This document shows, in pieces, positions 1 through 13,165 of a stretch of DNA of 64,000 nt (the stretch's first letter is position 1; each line of letters opens with the position of its first letter). A program made the position numbers and the translations under genes. The notes below the pieces were generated by a model. The model saw only the letters and a program-made list of their open reading frames with translations, was not told the DNA's origin and did not search any database. This DNA is from Colletotrichum lupini (taxonomy: Eukaryota; Ascomycota; Sordariomycetes; Glomerellales; Glomerellaceae), in NCBI RefSeq assembly GCF_023278565.1, contig NC_064672.1, positions 930,001 through 994,000 on the forward strand, written 5' to 3'.

Positions 1-213
1 ATATGCGCAGGCGGCGGTAGTTGGCGAGATTCTGAGATGGGGCCAAGCTTCGTGACTCAACCTGGCTTGGTGCCCGAGATGGATCTTGCCCAGTTCAACA
101 TTGTTGAAACGATGGGCCTGTTTGGTGATTTGACCACGTTCAGCGACGCAGCGAGCCTCTCGTACACGTCTGTTGCCATGTGCAGCAATGTACCAAGACG
201 GGAGAACGCATAA
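1..213 (+). CDS. Possible 3' end of a gene truncated by the window edge
   Basis: Frame 1 is open from the first base to a TAA at 211-213 (70 codons, no start within the window). The predicted residues look like ordinary protein, with alternating hydrophobic and acidic residues and a Ser/Thr-rich stretch near the end, and they match no family I recognise. If real, this is the C-terminal exon of a plus-strand gene lying to the left. An open frame of this length can also occur by chance in 55 percent GC DNA, so confidence is low. Confidence 0.3.
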   Translation: MCAGGGSWRDSEMGPSFVTQPGLVPEMDLAQFNIVETMGLFGDLTTFSDAASLSYTSVAMCSNVPRRENA

Positions 214-3200
214 CCGCTGCAGTTGAACATGTCTGGACGACCCGCTCAGTTCCGACGGTTCTCATTCGATTTTGCAAGCGAAGATGAGCAATGAACGATG
301 CTCAGGCCATGATGTGCACTGGGGCGAGACAGAACGGCCCAGACGAGACGAAGCCAGGGACCAAGAGACGTACGAAAGAGATGTCATGTTGATATCAGTG
401 GGGCCCTAGGGTGATCTGACATCAGGTCCAGGAGCAGGCATGATGCTATCTTTGCACAAGGCCAGTCGATTGGGCGGGGGCCCGCGGGCTGTAGACTGCG
501 GATGCCATCTGCGGCAGCGAGCGAGCTGAGCCGTTGAGGCGCCAATCCATACGTACTCATCAAGGCGGCGTGCAAGTTGCGCATCGTGGCATCGTGAATT
601 CTTTGGATCTTGACCTTGTATCCGTACGGATACCTTGGTCCCTTGCAAGATGCGGCCCTTCTGTAGCGTACCTTAGCTTGGCGGGACAACGTAGGCGGAG
701 CCTTGGTGGGTAATGGCTTGAGGAGCCTTGACCTCGCTTCTGCTAGTTATCCGCCCTCAGTGCAGCTTCACCGGACAATCTGACTGGGATATGTTCAGAT
801 GTCGAAGAAATGCGTGAATCGAGGTGGGATCCAAAGCTTTGAGGGCTACGATTGGAACGGCGAAAGGTTTTGCGCTGTCGCTTGCGTATGTGACAAGCAA
901 CCATCTACTTTGTAGCTTTGTGTGTGGAAAAGTGACGAAATCAAGAAAGCTTCAACACGGCGGCAGGTGGCTGCAGCTCTTACAGTCGGAGCTTGAACTT
1001 CGTTGGTGACACAACACCGACTCGAACATCGGCAAGCATGTGTCCAGACGCCACCAAGGAAGTCTAACTCAAATATTGCTTGAGATAAAAAGCAGCTTCG
1101 CAGGAACTTGCCGGCCGATGTGCGATTGCGAGATGGATCATGGCTGCGCCGTTCACAAAGACCGAAACTCGCGCCCGCCGCCCGTATCTTGAAGCTTTCG
1201 ATTCGGCGTAGGTCCGGGCTCGGCGCGGCTTCGGACCGCTGCACGGTGACTTTGCGGCTTAGTGCAATTTGTCGTTATCTCGGAGTCATTCTTCCTAGCG
1301 CTACGCTTATTGGATGCCAGCCACCCGTGGGGAGGGTGAGGGAAAAGTCGCAATCGCGTCGGAGAAAAGCAGGGTTGAAGGCGCCATTGTCGAAATTTCA
1401 GCGAGGAATCCACTCGAGATCGAGTCGGTGAGAGGTCCATTCTCCTGGAAGACTGGCACTCTTTGTTTTTTTCTTTCCTCTTGGTCCTTGGCTTTGCCTG
1501 AGCCCTAGGGGGTTCAAGCCCTCGCAAATGGAGAAGAGTCGCACTGCGGACGGTGCTGGCCGAATGATCGTATGGTAATGGATTGATTTCTGTCTCTGGT
1601 TCATATGTTTCCTCATGCAGGATTAAGTGGCAGCGGAAGCGCTGTAACCGCGGCCATTGTCGGTTGATAGACCGGGACTTGAAGCGCAGAGACTCGGAGC
1701 CCTCTGACCAGGATCAGGTTTCTCAGAACTCAGGTCTCAGGGCTCAGGAGTCGCTTTTCGCTTCTTCGCTTCAAGCTGGAACGAGCAGGGAGCATTCCTG
1801 GCTAGAGCAATCAAGGCCTGGTGCTTATCGGTGGAGATTTCACCGAACCCTCAGAGCGCAGATGGGTATGCCCATAGCAGGGCTCGGTCCAGGTCCGGGC
1901 CCAGGTGCCAGAGTGCTTCCGCCTCTCTCCTGGCGGCGATCTTCCAAGCAGCGGACCAGAGTCTGGCAGGGGCTCAGGAACAATGAGGGCCGTCGTCGGT
2001 TCAGTGGACGGGAGTTTGATGGATGATGGGACAGTGGGAACGTGATGCCCAGGCCAGGTCGACAGGGCGTATGATTTGGACGGCCTGGAAGCTCTTTGTC
2101 TGCTGAGAATGCTGCATGTGGTGCTGCATGCGGCAGACCTACCCATTCAAACGGGCCCGACAGAGGAGCTGGACAATTTGACTTGCATCGGCTGCCCGCA
2201 GGTCTGCAGATGCCAATACGGAGAGGTCATGGCCTCAAGTGCGACCGTCGCCCATTAAGCATGATGCGAGACGTCCAAGTCGGCCGTGAGGTGCAGAATC
2301 GGAGAGCTGTGGGATGCGAAGTGCTGGTTCCCCGTGTGACTTGGGGCACTGCGTGCCCCGAGCACATCCATTTCCCGTTTTGACAACATCGTGAGATTCC
2401 ATCCGTCAGGTGCACTCAAGGTTACGGTGGGGGTAACTCAGATATGCCCACAGCGGTCGTCCTGTCTTTTTTCTTTCCATTTTGAGACCTCCGATGTTGT
2501 ACATGCTTGAAACAAGCAATGGCTGATCATGACCCAAGCCTCTGCCGCTCAGATGCAAGTACTATGTACCCCGCCGTGCTCTACTAGAAGAGTCTCATGA
2601 TGAATGATGTTTATGACCAGTGACTGCATCTGAGAGACGATCTTTGTTGGAAGCTTCAACGTCAGCCAGCAGGATTTGGCCCTGCGCATCTTCGATAGCG
2701 AATGTGGGGGTCGCCAATCTTACCCGTACAAGGCCATAAGAGGCGTGGCCAGTTGGAAATGACGGGCAATGGCCTCGGTCGAGACTGGCAGCTGAAGATG
2801 ATGGATGCGAGAAACCCCCCATGTATCACGACGATAGAGTCCAGCGGATAGGTCTTGGCTCCTTGGGTGTCTTGCAGGTGGACGAGATGGTTGCCAAAGC
2901 CACAACTGGTGACGATGGTGTTTTCGAGGCGGTCTACTGGCGTATCGTTGCTAGCCTAGGCTGCGTCTTAGTTGCATTGGCGATGAAAGACGGTCGATAT
3001 TCGATATGAGATGTTGGGTGCAAACCAACACACTACAGAAGCGTGTATCAGTAATACAGTAGAGCCCGATCAAGGAGACAAGTACCACGCGGGTTGCAGC
3101 TTTCCGTAACGAACAGAGGGAAGACCGCTTTGCAGTTTGGGTAAGGTGGTGGTTGGCGATTGATTGACCAGGGCAGATGCTGGACCCAGGACTTTGCAGG

Positions 3201-6200
3201 TTGGACATCCCACGCCAGAACCGGGCCCACCACGCTGGCCTGTCCACTCAGTTTTGTTGCCTCGAGCGAGTTTTCAAAAACGGGCGTCTATCGTAATTCT
3301 TGCCAGGGGACGTCTTACAAGATTCTCACCGGGTACCGTCACTTTAGGAGGTGAGAAGGTGTGACGGCAATCAAGGTGGCAGGCACGCCGCACAGCGTAG
3401 TGTACTCCGCAGCAGGTGCCAGGCGGCATACCAAAGAAAGAAGGGGCAGAGACTCAGAGTGACGGGCAGGCGCGCAGGGAACGAGGAAGGGACCCACAGC
3501 TTCCATCTGAGCTTCCATTCCACCCGACCAACCGACGTCTATCGCACGATTCATGCAGGGGCCAATCAGTGGCGTCGGTGTGGGAGTCTTTTTTCGGCAA
3601 TCCGTCGCCTTATCCGTCCAGATGAACGGCGCCCGGGCGGCAATACCGTCTGTAGATGTTTGGATGTATCTTTTGGTGAACCTAAGCTTTGCCTTAGCTA
3701 AGGTATCTCATTGTTGGAGGATTCGAGGCCCTTTGTCTGCCCGGCGGTATTCATGTTGGTTGCCGAAGCCTAGGTGCCCTACCACGCCTTGGTCATAATT
3801 AGCTTCGGTCATTTCTCTCAATACCGTCTTTGCATCGTAGACAATACCTATCCGTAGGTATTAAAGGCAAGGTAGACCTCGGCACCGCCTTGAGAAGGCG
3901 TCGCTGCAAAGACACCTTCACGGCGGGCACATGCGCCGCCCGTCGGAGCTTCCATCTGATGGAGCGAGGCGCATCGGAGACTTATCTTTCCATGTGCAAT
4001 GGAACGGGCAGATGTTTAGCTGTACCTGTGAGGTATCGCGGACACCTTAATTGCATGCAGCAGCAGGTGTCCTTTACGGTCTATGTGCCTGGGAAGACGG
4101 GACTTGACAGGTAGGTACGTGAGGTTGCGCCTGAATAACGTGTCGGTCGCAGTATCTTTAGGCCGGGCGCATTTCGAGCAGGAGCAACCACCCGCGGACC
4201 TGAAAGTGCAAGTGCAGGCGCTCGAACCATGTGTTTCAATTTGGCTTGCTTTTCCCCTTAGCTACGGACATCTTTCTGCCCGTCATTCATTTTCTCCGTC
4301 GCCAGTTTGGCTCGCCAATTTCAGAGAGTCGCATTTTGGGTAAATTCCGGTTTTTTGAACAGACGACCCTGCCTCGGATGGCCACATGAGTCCCCAAAAC
4401 TGCAGGCCGGGCTCTCCGTGAGGTAGAATACCACGACTTGAAGATGACCCGAGCCTCCGTTTACACGATGAAGCCCAGATGAGATGTTCAGCGTTACGAG
4501 GCACACAACTGGGTACGGAGGTACGAAAGCAGGTATTTTCTGACCACAGCCTGCCTGCACTGTCCATGGGGGCTGCCAAGCCGGCCAAACAATCCACCAC
4601 ACCAAAATCAGCAAACCCACAGCCGCTCTCCCTCTAGGCTCAAGCCCATCCTAACTCTGAAGGGTGCTGATTGCTGAGTCTGGTAAAGGGATAAGAGATA
4701 ACGATGGTGTGCGATGATGAGAGTCAGATAACAGGCCCAGGCTCAAACTCAGACTCATCAGCATCGGCATCAGCGTCAGTAGCCGCACCACGCATCTCTG
4801 CCAAAACGCGCCATCGGTTCACCGTCGCTCCAGATAGCCTTAGATGGGCCGCTTCTAGTTTGGATGGCTGATGAGATGATACCCCCGTTCATCAGTGTAT
4901 CAGAGTCAGGCACGGAAACACTGCGAAGAGCGCGCATAGATGCCGCTTGCTCTCGTCATGACTTTTTTTGCGCTAAAAAGTGTAGATGGTTCAGATGCTT
5001 GGTTTGACCGAGAGACTGACCATGATTCACCCACGCCCCTCTTCGTCGTTTGAGGCAAAAGCCGCAAGAGGAAGAGGAAGAGGAAATTCATCCCACTTGT
5101 TCATGGACTCATCCACCAGCGGCAGGGCACCATCGCCGCCAAACCCATGTCTTGGTTCCCGACACCACGCGCGGCACCAAGCAGCAGATACGGAACGATA
5201 TGCACAGACCAGAGCGCAGATACACACCCGGCCTCTACGTAGTGCCTGAGTGAGTCGCTGTTGAATTCACATCTGACGGCCACAGCCACAGCCCTTCCGT
5301 CAGTCGGTGTCAAGTCGGTGTTCTCTCCCGCTTGGAAAAGGGTACGTTGGTACCTATAGGATACACTGTACCTTTTCATAGGTACCTTGATTATGTGACA
5401 GCAGGAAGCAAGCGGAACACCCAGGTTCAGCGTGCACGCTCCATTGACCATCCGTACCTTACCTCATTCTCGCCTTCCCTCTGGGTCTCTCTGGCGCATC
5501 GACCCAGCCCTTCTTCGCCGTGGCCCATCTGTATGGGCAACACAACACACCCCGGCTCCGTCTTGGGCCGTCCTCCTTGCCCGGTGGCTGCCGCTGACCC
5601 TCATCATCCATCCTCCTGAAAGCCAGCAAATCGACGGAATTCATCCTTCCTGCGCCTGTATCCGTAGTGTACGTACCCGTACCGCCCCTTTCCTCTCTTC
5701 CTTGCCTTACTGCGTGGGTTCTCCTTATCCTCTCTCCGTCCACAAGGTCCATGGGGACCCTGAACAAGGAACTCGTCTCTTCGCACACCTCCCGGGCTCA
5801 CACCCACCTCATCTATCAATCTTTTTTTTTTTTTTTTTGCTGCCGAATCAAGGATGCCCCACCTATCCCACCAAGAGCGAGAACCCGCCGAGGGGCAGGG
5901 GCGTGGCCGTGGTGGATGACGGGCGTGGGTTTCGATTTTCGGCTTCCACTTCCCACGCTTTTGCAAATCGACGTGGGTGTGCTGCCCGTTTGTGAGGTAA
6001 AGGCGCGAGCTTTTTGCTTGTTGCGCTTGGTCGCTTGCCCACGCCTACGCCCACCTTTACCTTTGATCTGACGAATGTCCCAAGTACTTCGTACCCAGAA
6101 AGGACGCTCCGTCGATAAATACAAGCTCGTCTCCAGACCTCTCCTTCCCAGATGTTTAGGCTGTTTCTTCTTACCCAGGCATACCGCTTGGTTCATGTCA

Positions 6201-6216
6201 CACCCAACCTTTGAAG
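214..6216. other. Gene-poor 6 kb intergenic region, ending in the creD promoter
   Basis: No open frame here looks coding: the ORFs are short, overlap on both strands and have low-complexity Arg/Ser/Pro-rich composition. The last 800 bases become strongly pyrimidine-rich on the plus strand, including a run of 17 T at 5822-5838, and an AT-rich GATAAATA lies near 6114. That is the usual look of a fungal promoter and 5' leader for the arrestin gene starting at 6217. No tRNA or repeat family was recognised. Confidence 0.5.
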
Positions 6217-8296
6217 ATGCCGTCATTCAATCCATTCTCAACCGTCACAGGCAAGCATGCCGCTTCGCTTTTTGAAATCAGGTATGCCCTCCTGCCCCAC
6301 GTCTCCAAACCCCGCCGTTTCTTTCCTCTTTCCCTCTCCAATTTCTCTTTTCCGGCGGTGACTCTTTGTTAGTCCCGTTTTGTGAAGGGCCTCCCCGCTG
6401 ACGTCTGACACCCTACAGACTAGACAATGATTTTATCGTATTTCGCGGAGGAGAGGACGAATCTGCCGGCCAGATCCTCAAGGGCGTCGTGGTGCTCTGC
6501 TTGCCCACGCCGCTCAAAATCGAAGATGTCCACCTGCGACTGACTGGCACCCACCGATTAACGTAGGAGGCCCTCCTTATTTCCGGTTCGATTTGCTGCA
6601 GATCAGTCAACTGACTTGGGCTCTCAATAGGTGGGATTACTCCAAAACCGCCGCTTCTGGCGTCTCCAGCCAAAAAGTCGACAAGACCACCACACTGCTC
6701 CAACATCGCTGGGCTCCGTTTGTCGGCGGCACTGGTGGCAAGAACACCATCTTGCCGGCCGGCAACTATGAGTGGCCCTTTGAGTACACGCTGCCCGGCA
6801 ACACCGCCGAGAGCGTCGAAGGCATCCCCGAAGCGAGCATCACCTATAAGCTCAAGGCCACCGTCGCCCGCGGCAAGCTCGCCTACGATCTGCACGCTTA
6901 CAAGGCGCTGCGCATTATCCGCACCCTCGAACCCGCCGCCCTCGAGTTCCTCCACGCCATGAGCGTCGAGAACATCTGGCCGAACAAAGTCGACTACTCC
7001 ATTATCATCCCGCAAAAGGCTGTCGTCTTCGGTGCCACAGTACCACTACAGATGCGATTTACACCCCTTCTCAAGGGCCTCGAAATGGGGGAGATCTCAG
7101 TCAAGATGTTGGAAATCCGAGAGTGCACACTGCAGGGTCCCACGGGCAACGTTTTCAAGGAACATAGAACAGAAAGAGAAGTCTCCAACTGGAAGTTCGA
7201 CGTCGAGCGCGATGAGCACTGGCACGATACGATCGAAGACACCGGCCAAGAGGGGTGGATGGTTGAGAAGAAGCTGAACCTTCCCAAGAGACTGCGACAG
7301 TGTGTCCAGGATCTCAACCACAACGGTATCAAGGTCCGACACAAACTCAAGCTTGTTGTCGCCCTCAAGAACCCCGATGGTCACATTTCAGAGGTGAGCC
7401 GCTGTGACTTCGCTCTGTGATGGCTTCGCAAAACTGACAATTCCTAGCTCCGAGCCACTCTCCCCGTCTCCATCTTCATCTCTCCCAATATGCCCCTTGA
7501 CGAGCATGGAGTTCTCGTCGACCAAGCTCCTGGCGCGCCTGCTCAGGCCGAAGTCACCCGTATCGCACCCCCCGGCTACGGCGAGCATGTCCTCGATCAA
7601 CTCTACGAAGACGTCGACATGAGCGGCTTCCAGACCCCGGCTATCCAGTCTGGCTTCAGCAGTCCTTTCTACGCCCAATCTCGTGCCGGCTCATCAGACA
7701 ACCTTGCTTCTCTCGCCATGATGAACGGCCATGGTGTCGCTCCCGCGGCACTGTCGCATCGCCTGCAAAACGTATCCCTCGATCCCACGAACCGCAACAC
7801 CTCGTTCAACTCATTGAACGCCATCACGGAGGACGTCGCAGCCCCGACATCTGTTCCCACAGGAGAGAACTCACAATCACAATCGGCAGCTTTGACCCGC
7901 CACAACAGTGCCGAGGAACATCCCAACTCGCACTCCTCAGGACGCAACTCGCCTGAGCACCTCGACTTCCCTGACATGGCTACCTTGAGCAAGGTGCCTA
8001 GTTACACAACGGCTGTCAAGACTCCCCTTCGGCGGGGCCCGAGTAGTGACGCGCTCCCCGACTACTTCTCTGCCATGAGCGCCCCAAACACGCCTCCTGC
8101 GAGCGAGGCTCCTGTCGCAGACCCGCTTGGCATGATCCCTGAGCATGAAGGTGGCGGCAGCGAGCCGACTACCCCAGGTGGTTCGCACCGTTCATGGCAT
8201 CGCCCTCAGAGCATGAGCAACCTGCTCCAGGCTGTGCAGGGCGGCGGTGATGATCGCCGAATCCATCTCATCCAGGGACGGGAAAGAGTTTACTAA
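6217..8296 (+). CDS. creD: Arrestin-domain ubiquitin-ligase adaptor, CreD/ART family
   Basis: Exons 6217-6281, 6419-6562, 6631-7393 and 7448-8296 join in frame to 606 residues. The N-terminal half is an arrestin fold: a beta-rich start (FRGGEDESAGQ), then the second arrestin domain around residues 180-340. The C-terminal 240 residues are disordered and carry ligase-binding motifs: PPGY at about 365-368, VPSY at about 507-510 and LPDY at about 527-530. Such proteins recruit the Rsp5/HulA HECT ligase to membrane transporters for ubiquitination and endocytosis; Aspergillus CreD also modulates carbon catabolite repression. The start was chosen because the short first exon, MPSFNPFSTV, opens into the arrestin domain and ends at a clean donor. 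Family assignment is firm; orthology to creD rather than another ART is likely from the PPGY context and the tail. Confidence 0.9.
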
Positions 8297-10105
8297 GGCT
8301 ACTATGCGGAGATGATTCACACCATACTCACTTGATTATATTACGACTATAGAGAGGGCGGCAACCATTGTTTCGGGCATGGCATCGGCGTTGATGGGTG
8401 AAAATGGGATACTTTCCCATGGGACTGGTCTTTTGAGATTTTTACACGATATAGATTTGCGCCTTGGAGGCATCAGGACTCATCGGCTGCTTGGACACAC
8501 ACAAAGTATAGGGATCGGTCTAATTGTTCGTGGGATCTACCACTGGGGCGATACTGGGAAAGGCAAACAGGGATGTACGATATACCCACCGCTTAGAGCG
8601 CGGCGTGTCGATTGCGAGATACCAAAGATGACAAAAAAAGTCAATACTCGATCTTCTCACTATATTGTGCAAAGCTGCAGAGTGAAGTGATCCAAATGGT
8701 TACGCGGGGTACAGTTACCACGACGACGGCAACATCTACCACTCCTTGACTATTTGTCCGCTACCTACACCGGATCCCGACGATGGAGCGCCCTTGACAT
8801 ATTCAACGGAGGACACGCTCGTAATGCCGAGAGTGTGGTGGTGGCGGCCACGGCGTTGTGGGGGGTCTTCCGGTACGGCGGCGGTGTGTGTGGCTGGCCT
8901 CCCGGCCGATGTCGGACTCCCCGATAAGAGAGAAGTTTGAAATGGAGGGGAGGGGCTACAGCCAACCACCCAACTTAGCCTAAAGCGAACATGCCGAGGG
9001 GTCACCGTGTATCACGTTGTTCATATCGGGGATGCTGGGTGTACAATTTGTTCCCAGGTGTCTGGATGCTTTTGGGGGGAGGTAAAGTTTCAGGGTTGTT
9101 GTGGCTGTGGCGCGGTGAGACCGAGGTGGGATGCTGGATGTGGTGACGATGGCATCATCTTTTCATAGTATCAAAGTCATGGCTTGACGTGGTGGCGGTA
9201 AGTTGTCAGGTAGATATCTGAGAGCGTGGGGGAGTGCGGGAAGCATATGGATAGTGCGAGGCATACGGAACCTGTTTGGCAAACATGAGTTCACTAGCGA
9301 TCTAGACAGGGCCTTGTTCCATTGCTGAAACTGACCATGTTGGTAACGAAGGCTGCGGTATGTCGATGCGTTTGGTGGAATTTCAATGCTCCTAGATACC
9401 TAGCAGTCATCTTCTGCTACCTGTATCGTGAACCGGTTGTCTGCTCTTTTGATAATACAAACAGGCAATGGCTTAGTTCGTATCGGCAGAACGGAGGATG
9501 GTAACACAACCACAAGGAATGGACTCCGACGAGAAAAACCCTGGCATCTGAACCCTCTCTTGCGTTGCACTCAGACGACCGAACCAATGGGCGTCATCAT
9601 TTGAACCCTTTGACGTCTGCCCAATGCCAACCTGTCGGGTATGCGCACCTCAGGTGGTGGCCCTGTTTGATCATGTCATCGCGGCCGTCACCTGCGGCAT
9701 CAACGTTCGCTGGACGCAAAGAGGGAAAGCTTATTTGCGTCTAGGAGGGATATCCTGGTGGTGTGGAATTTGCTGTGAAGTCGAGACGCGTGTTAGTCGT
9801 TACGTGGGATTTGTGTGTATGTGCTAACGTGAGACGATAGTAATGAGACAGCAGGGCATTCGTCTCATCTCAGTTAGCGCCATCGTGCGCTGGGAAACTA
9901 AGGGACTTGTTGACGTCATAAAAAGCCCCCAAATCACTCATGGGCCTCCCGTCTAGCGGATGTGACGATGCAAGACGGACACCTGCTATGCAGTAAGGTG
10001 CTTTCTGCCCCCGGACCAGCTGAGAAGGGGGAGCACTCGAGGAGTTCAGCGTGGTAAGGTAGGGTCGGCGAGGTGTCTTAGTAGCACCACAGCCGTAACA
10101 GTGTC
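8297..10105. other. Intergenic region downstream of creD
   Basis: The 3' flank of creD followed by ordinary-composition DNA. Only short, low-complexity ORFs are present and none is supported. A small GC-rich, repeat-like patch of CGGCGG/GTGTGTGG lies near 8850-8890. The stretch ends at a 14-base motif (10092-10105) that recurs at the far side of the AT-rich island. Confidence 0.4.
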
Positions 10106-10960
10106 TAAGTACCTTATTATTAAAGAAAGTTAATTCTTTCTAAGTTATAAATATAAAAATATAGTTTTAATAAAATAGTATAATACCTATTTAATACTTA
10201 AATTAAAATACTTTTTTAAGCTTATTATATAAAAAAATTATATTACTAATTACTTATTATCGAGGTTTATAAATAGTATTATAGCTTTAATTATAATAGT
10301 TTTATTTATAATAAATAAAAAGTTTAATTATAAGTCCTTTAAAAACCTCTTTTTAAGAGCTATAAAAGCTTTTAAAATAAGTTAAAATACTTGTTAAAAT
10401 ATTAATAACTAAACTAACTTTACGGTAACAATTTTCATAAAAAACTTAGTAAATAATACTAAAATCCTTATTAATATTAAGTATAATTTATAAAGTATAA
10501 TGATATAGCTATAGAGTATTATTAATATATTTTATATTAAAAAGAGTATTATTAGTATTAATAGAATAAATAGGGCTATATTAATATAATACTTTAGCTT
10601 TTTTTTATAGCTCGAGAATAATTATTTTAAATAGTATTAAAAGTTTATTAAAAAGCTTTTTTAAATACTTTAGTATATTTATTATTATTTTTATAATAAT
10701 AAAACTCTTAGTACTTATATATAAAAATAAGTCATCTATTTTTAAATAATAATATTAGCTTATTAATAAACTATTAAAATTATAATTTTAATAATCTTTT
10801 AATAAGGGAGAGAGTAAAATAGAAAAAAGGATAGGTAATTTATAAAAAGAGTTAAGGTTAAATAGTGCGGAATTCGAGGGTAGGGTAGTGTCTATATATA
10901 CTACGGCAATCCTTTAGTAATATAAAACGATGGAGTTAAACAGTGAGCCGTGACAGTGTC
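10092..10960. repeat. RIP-degraded AT-rich island flanked by a 14-bp direct repeat
   Basis: Between about 10106 and 10935 the sequence is mostly A and T, dominated by TA, TAA and ATT words; CpA and TpG are nearly absent, the mark of RIP acting on duplicated DNA. No frame is open. The flanks are GCCGTAACAGTGTC (10092-10105) and GCCGTGACAGTGTC (10947-10960): 13 of 14 identical, the difference being a TG to TA change as RIP makes. This suggests a dead transposon copy bounded by a target duplication or short terminal repeat. The element class cannot be read. Confidence 0.7.
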
Positions 10961-11537
10961 GACTGTCAGCTCAATATGGAACTCAGCTGAAGGCAGGAGT
11001 AACAAAAGAAGTGAGAGGATTTGTCCCTTGGGAAGGAAAATGTCGAGATCGTCACAGGGGGTGGTCCAGACCGACCCCACTCTGGACAACCCTTTGGGGC
11101 CATTCAATGATTTGGGGCCAGCAAGAGGGTCGTGCTTGTGTGCGACAAGCAAATCTCGGTGCAGCATTACAGGCGCAGTCCCAGCCAGGGGCCGCTAAGA
11201 CCAGGAAGATTGCGCTGGCGGCTTGGTGGAGAACGTCATTCGGCCTGGTCTTGGTGCAGGAGCTTGGGCGGGTTTTAATTACCAGCTGCCACTGGCGGCG
11301 GCGGCGGGGAATGGGCGATCGAGGAGAGGGACGGGACACATGTAATGTCCGTCAAATATAACCTCTTTTGCCCTTTTTCCCTTTCCATATGGTTCACTGC
11401 ATTTGTTCTCCCATCTTGCTAGATAACCTTGGAAGAACGTTCCCAAGAAACAACCCACGACACACCGTCGACATATCACCTAGTAGTATTCACGATACTC
11501 CTCATTCGAGCGCAACCCGATCTTGCACATCACGACC
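10961..11537. promoter_or_regulatory. Upstream region of the slm1-like gene
   Basis: Normal-composition DNA between the AT island and the start codon. The last 170 bases are pyrimidine-rich with CTTTTTCCC and CCATCTTGC tracts and then an AC-rich leader just before the ATG, as in many fungal promoters. No specific factor site is claimed. Confidence 0.35.
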
Positions 11538-13165
11538 ATGGCCGACACCAAGGACCTCCCCCAGAGGTCGGGGACCATCATGACCAACAACTCTGTCCTT
11601 AGCGACGATGCTGTTCCCGAAGTCGATCCCACCAGCGTACGTGAACCAGTCATTTCGCTCAGCTTCAAATAGTCGAGGCGTTGTAGTATGGTCCATTTGG
11701 CGCCCAATACCAAACGCCTCTGAGCTCTACAAAAACCACCTAGACCTTCACAATGAAATGTGCTAACAGCTACATGCAGACCGCTGGTCTCCTCGCGGAG
11801 CGACTTCAAGCATGGAAACATTCCGTTGGATACCTTGAGGACTATATCGGAGCCGTCGAGAAGATCCACAAGGCCCAGTCCAAGGAGTACGAAAAGGCTC
11901 TCAAGACCATCTCCCATCCCTTGAAGGAGGGCCACCACTTCGACCAGAGCCTCGGCGGTATCGCAGCCTACTTCGAGAACATGCGCTCCAACACTCAGGC
12001 GATTATTAACACCAATCTCGAGACGGAGAAGACCATCAAGGGCTCCATCATCCCGGTCCTCGAACGCCTGCACAAGGAGATCAAGCACAAGGGCAAGGAG
12101 CTGGCACACGGTGCCCAGAAGGGTGCCAAGGAGGTCGAGAAGGCTCGCAACACCACGCAGAAGCACATTGAGCTTCTCGGCTCCCAGACCGCCTCCTTCG
12201 AGTCCGCTGGCGGCAAGATGCACGGAACTGACGATCCTTACGTCGTCAACCGTGGAGTTCTGCACAGATTGCACAAGCAGGTTCTCGAGGAGAACAACAA
12301 CCGCAACGACCTGATTGCTGTTCAGAACAACTTCAAGGATTTCGAGGCACATGTTATCGAAGTTGTTCAGCAGGCGATGGAGCAATTCATCCAGCTGACC
12401 GGTGGCCAGGCCGAGAAGACTCGCGCTCTCTACTCTGACATGCTGGGTGCTATCCAGAGAGTCCCGGGTGATTTCGAGTGGAACGGCTTCGTGACCCGTA
12501 GCGGCGATCGCTTGGTCAACCCCAATGACCCCCCGCGCTCTGTCGAAGCCATCAACTTCCCCAACATGGACCACACCTCTGTGAAGCCTCTCATTGAGGG
12601 TTCCCTGGAACGCAAGTCGCGTAACAAGCTTTCCTGGGGCTACTCTACCGGCTACTACGTTGTTACCCCGACCAAGTTCTTGCACGAGTTCAAGGACAAT
12701 GATAACACTCGCTCTGACCCCAAGCCAGAGCTTTCCATCTATCTGCCAGACGCTGTTATTGGGCTTCCCAACGGAAACAAGTTCAACGTCAAGGGCAAGG
12801 ATAAGAGCAAGTCTATTAGCTCGAAGCTCACTGGATCGTCCGAGTTGGCTTTCCAGGCCCACACCCCCGATGAGGCGCAAAAGTGGTTCGAGGTTATCAA
12901 GAACGTTGCGGGAGCCACCGGGCCTGCGGAGCCCAACTCCACGCCTACCTCGCCCGTCGTTGCCCAGGACGAGAAGATGCCTTCCATCGCACCAGCCGCA
13001 ACCACCCAGTCCGGCCACTCAGCACAAGAGGCCGGTGTTACTGGTCACGACCCCACCGCGAGCCCAGAGCTCATGAGCCCGGTCGACGGCCCATCCTCCA
13101 GCGCGGCGGCTGCACCCGCGGCTGCTCCAGCTGCAACAGCGCCTGTTGACGAGAAGAAGATCTAA
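11538..13165 (+). CDS. slm1: SLM1/SLM2-like F-BAR and PH domain protein
   Basis: Exon 1 (11538-11636) and exon 2 (11780-13165) join in phase 0 to 494 residues. Residues about 34-290 are a helical, charged F-BAR-like region (starting AGLLAERLQAWKH). Residues about 300-415 are a PH domain (LIEGSLERKSRNKL to AQKWFEVIKN), followed by an Ala/Pro/Ser-rich tail. Yeast Slm1/Slm2 bind PI(4,5)P2 at the plasma membrane and are effectors and adaptors of TORC2 linked to eisosomes, actin and sphingolipid control; that role is assumed by family. The N-terminus MADTKDLPQRSG reaches a proper GTACGT donor. It is shorter than yeast Slm1 (about 690), mainly in the disordered ends. A 512-codon antisense frame here is a codon-bias artefact. 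Confidence 0.88.

Noticed and set aside
1480..1545. A tRNA-like GGGGTTCAAGCCC word
   Set aside because: It resembles a B box, but no matching A box, acceptor stem or clover-leaf could be formed around it.
11480..13018. A 512-codon minus-strand frame
   Set aside because: Antisense to the slm1 coding exon; leucine/valine-rich shadow with no domain, while the plus strand encodes clear F-BAR and PH sequences.
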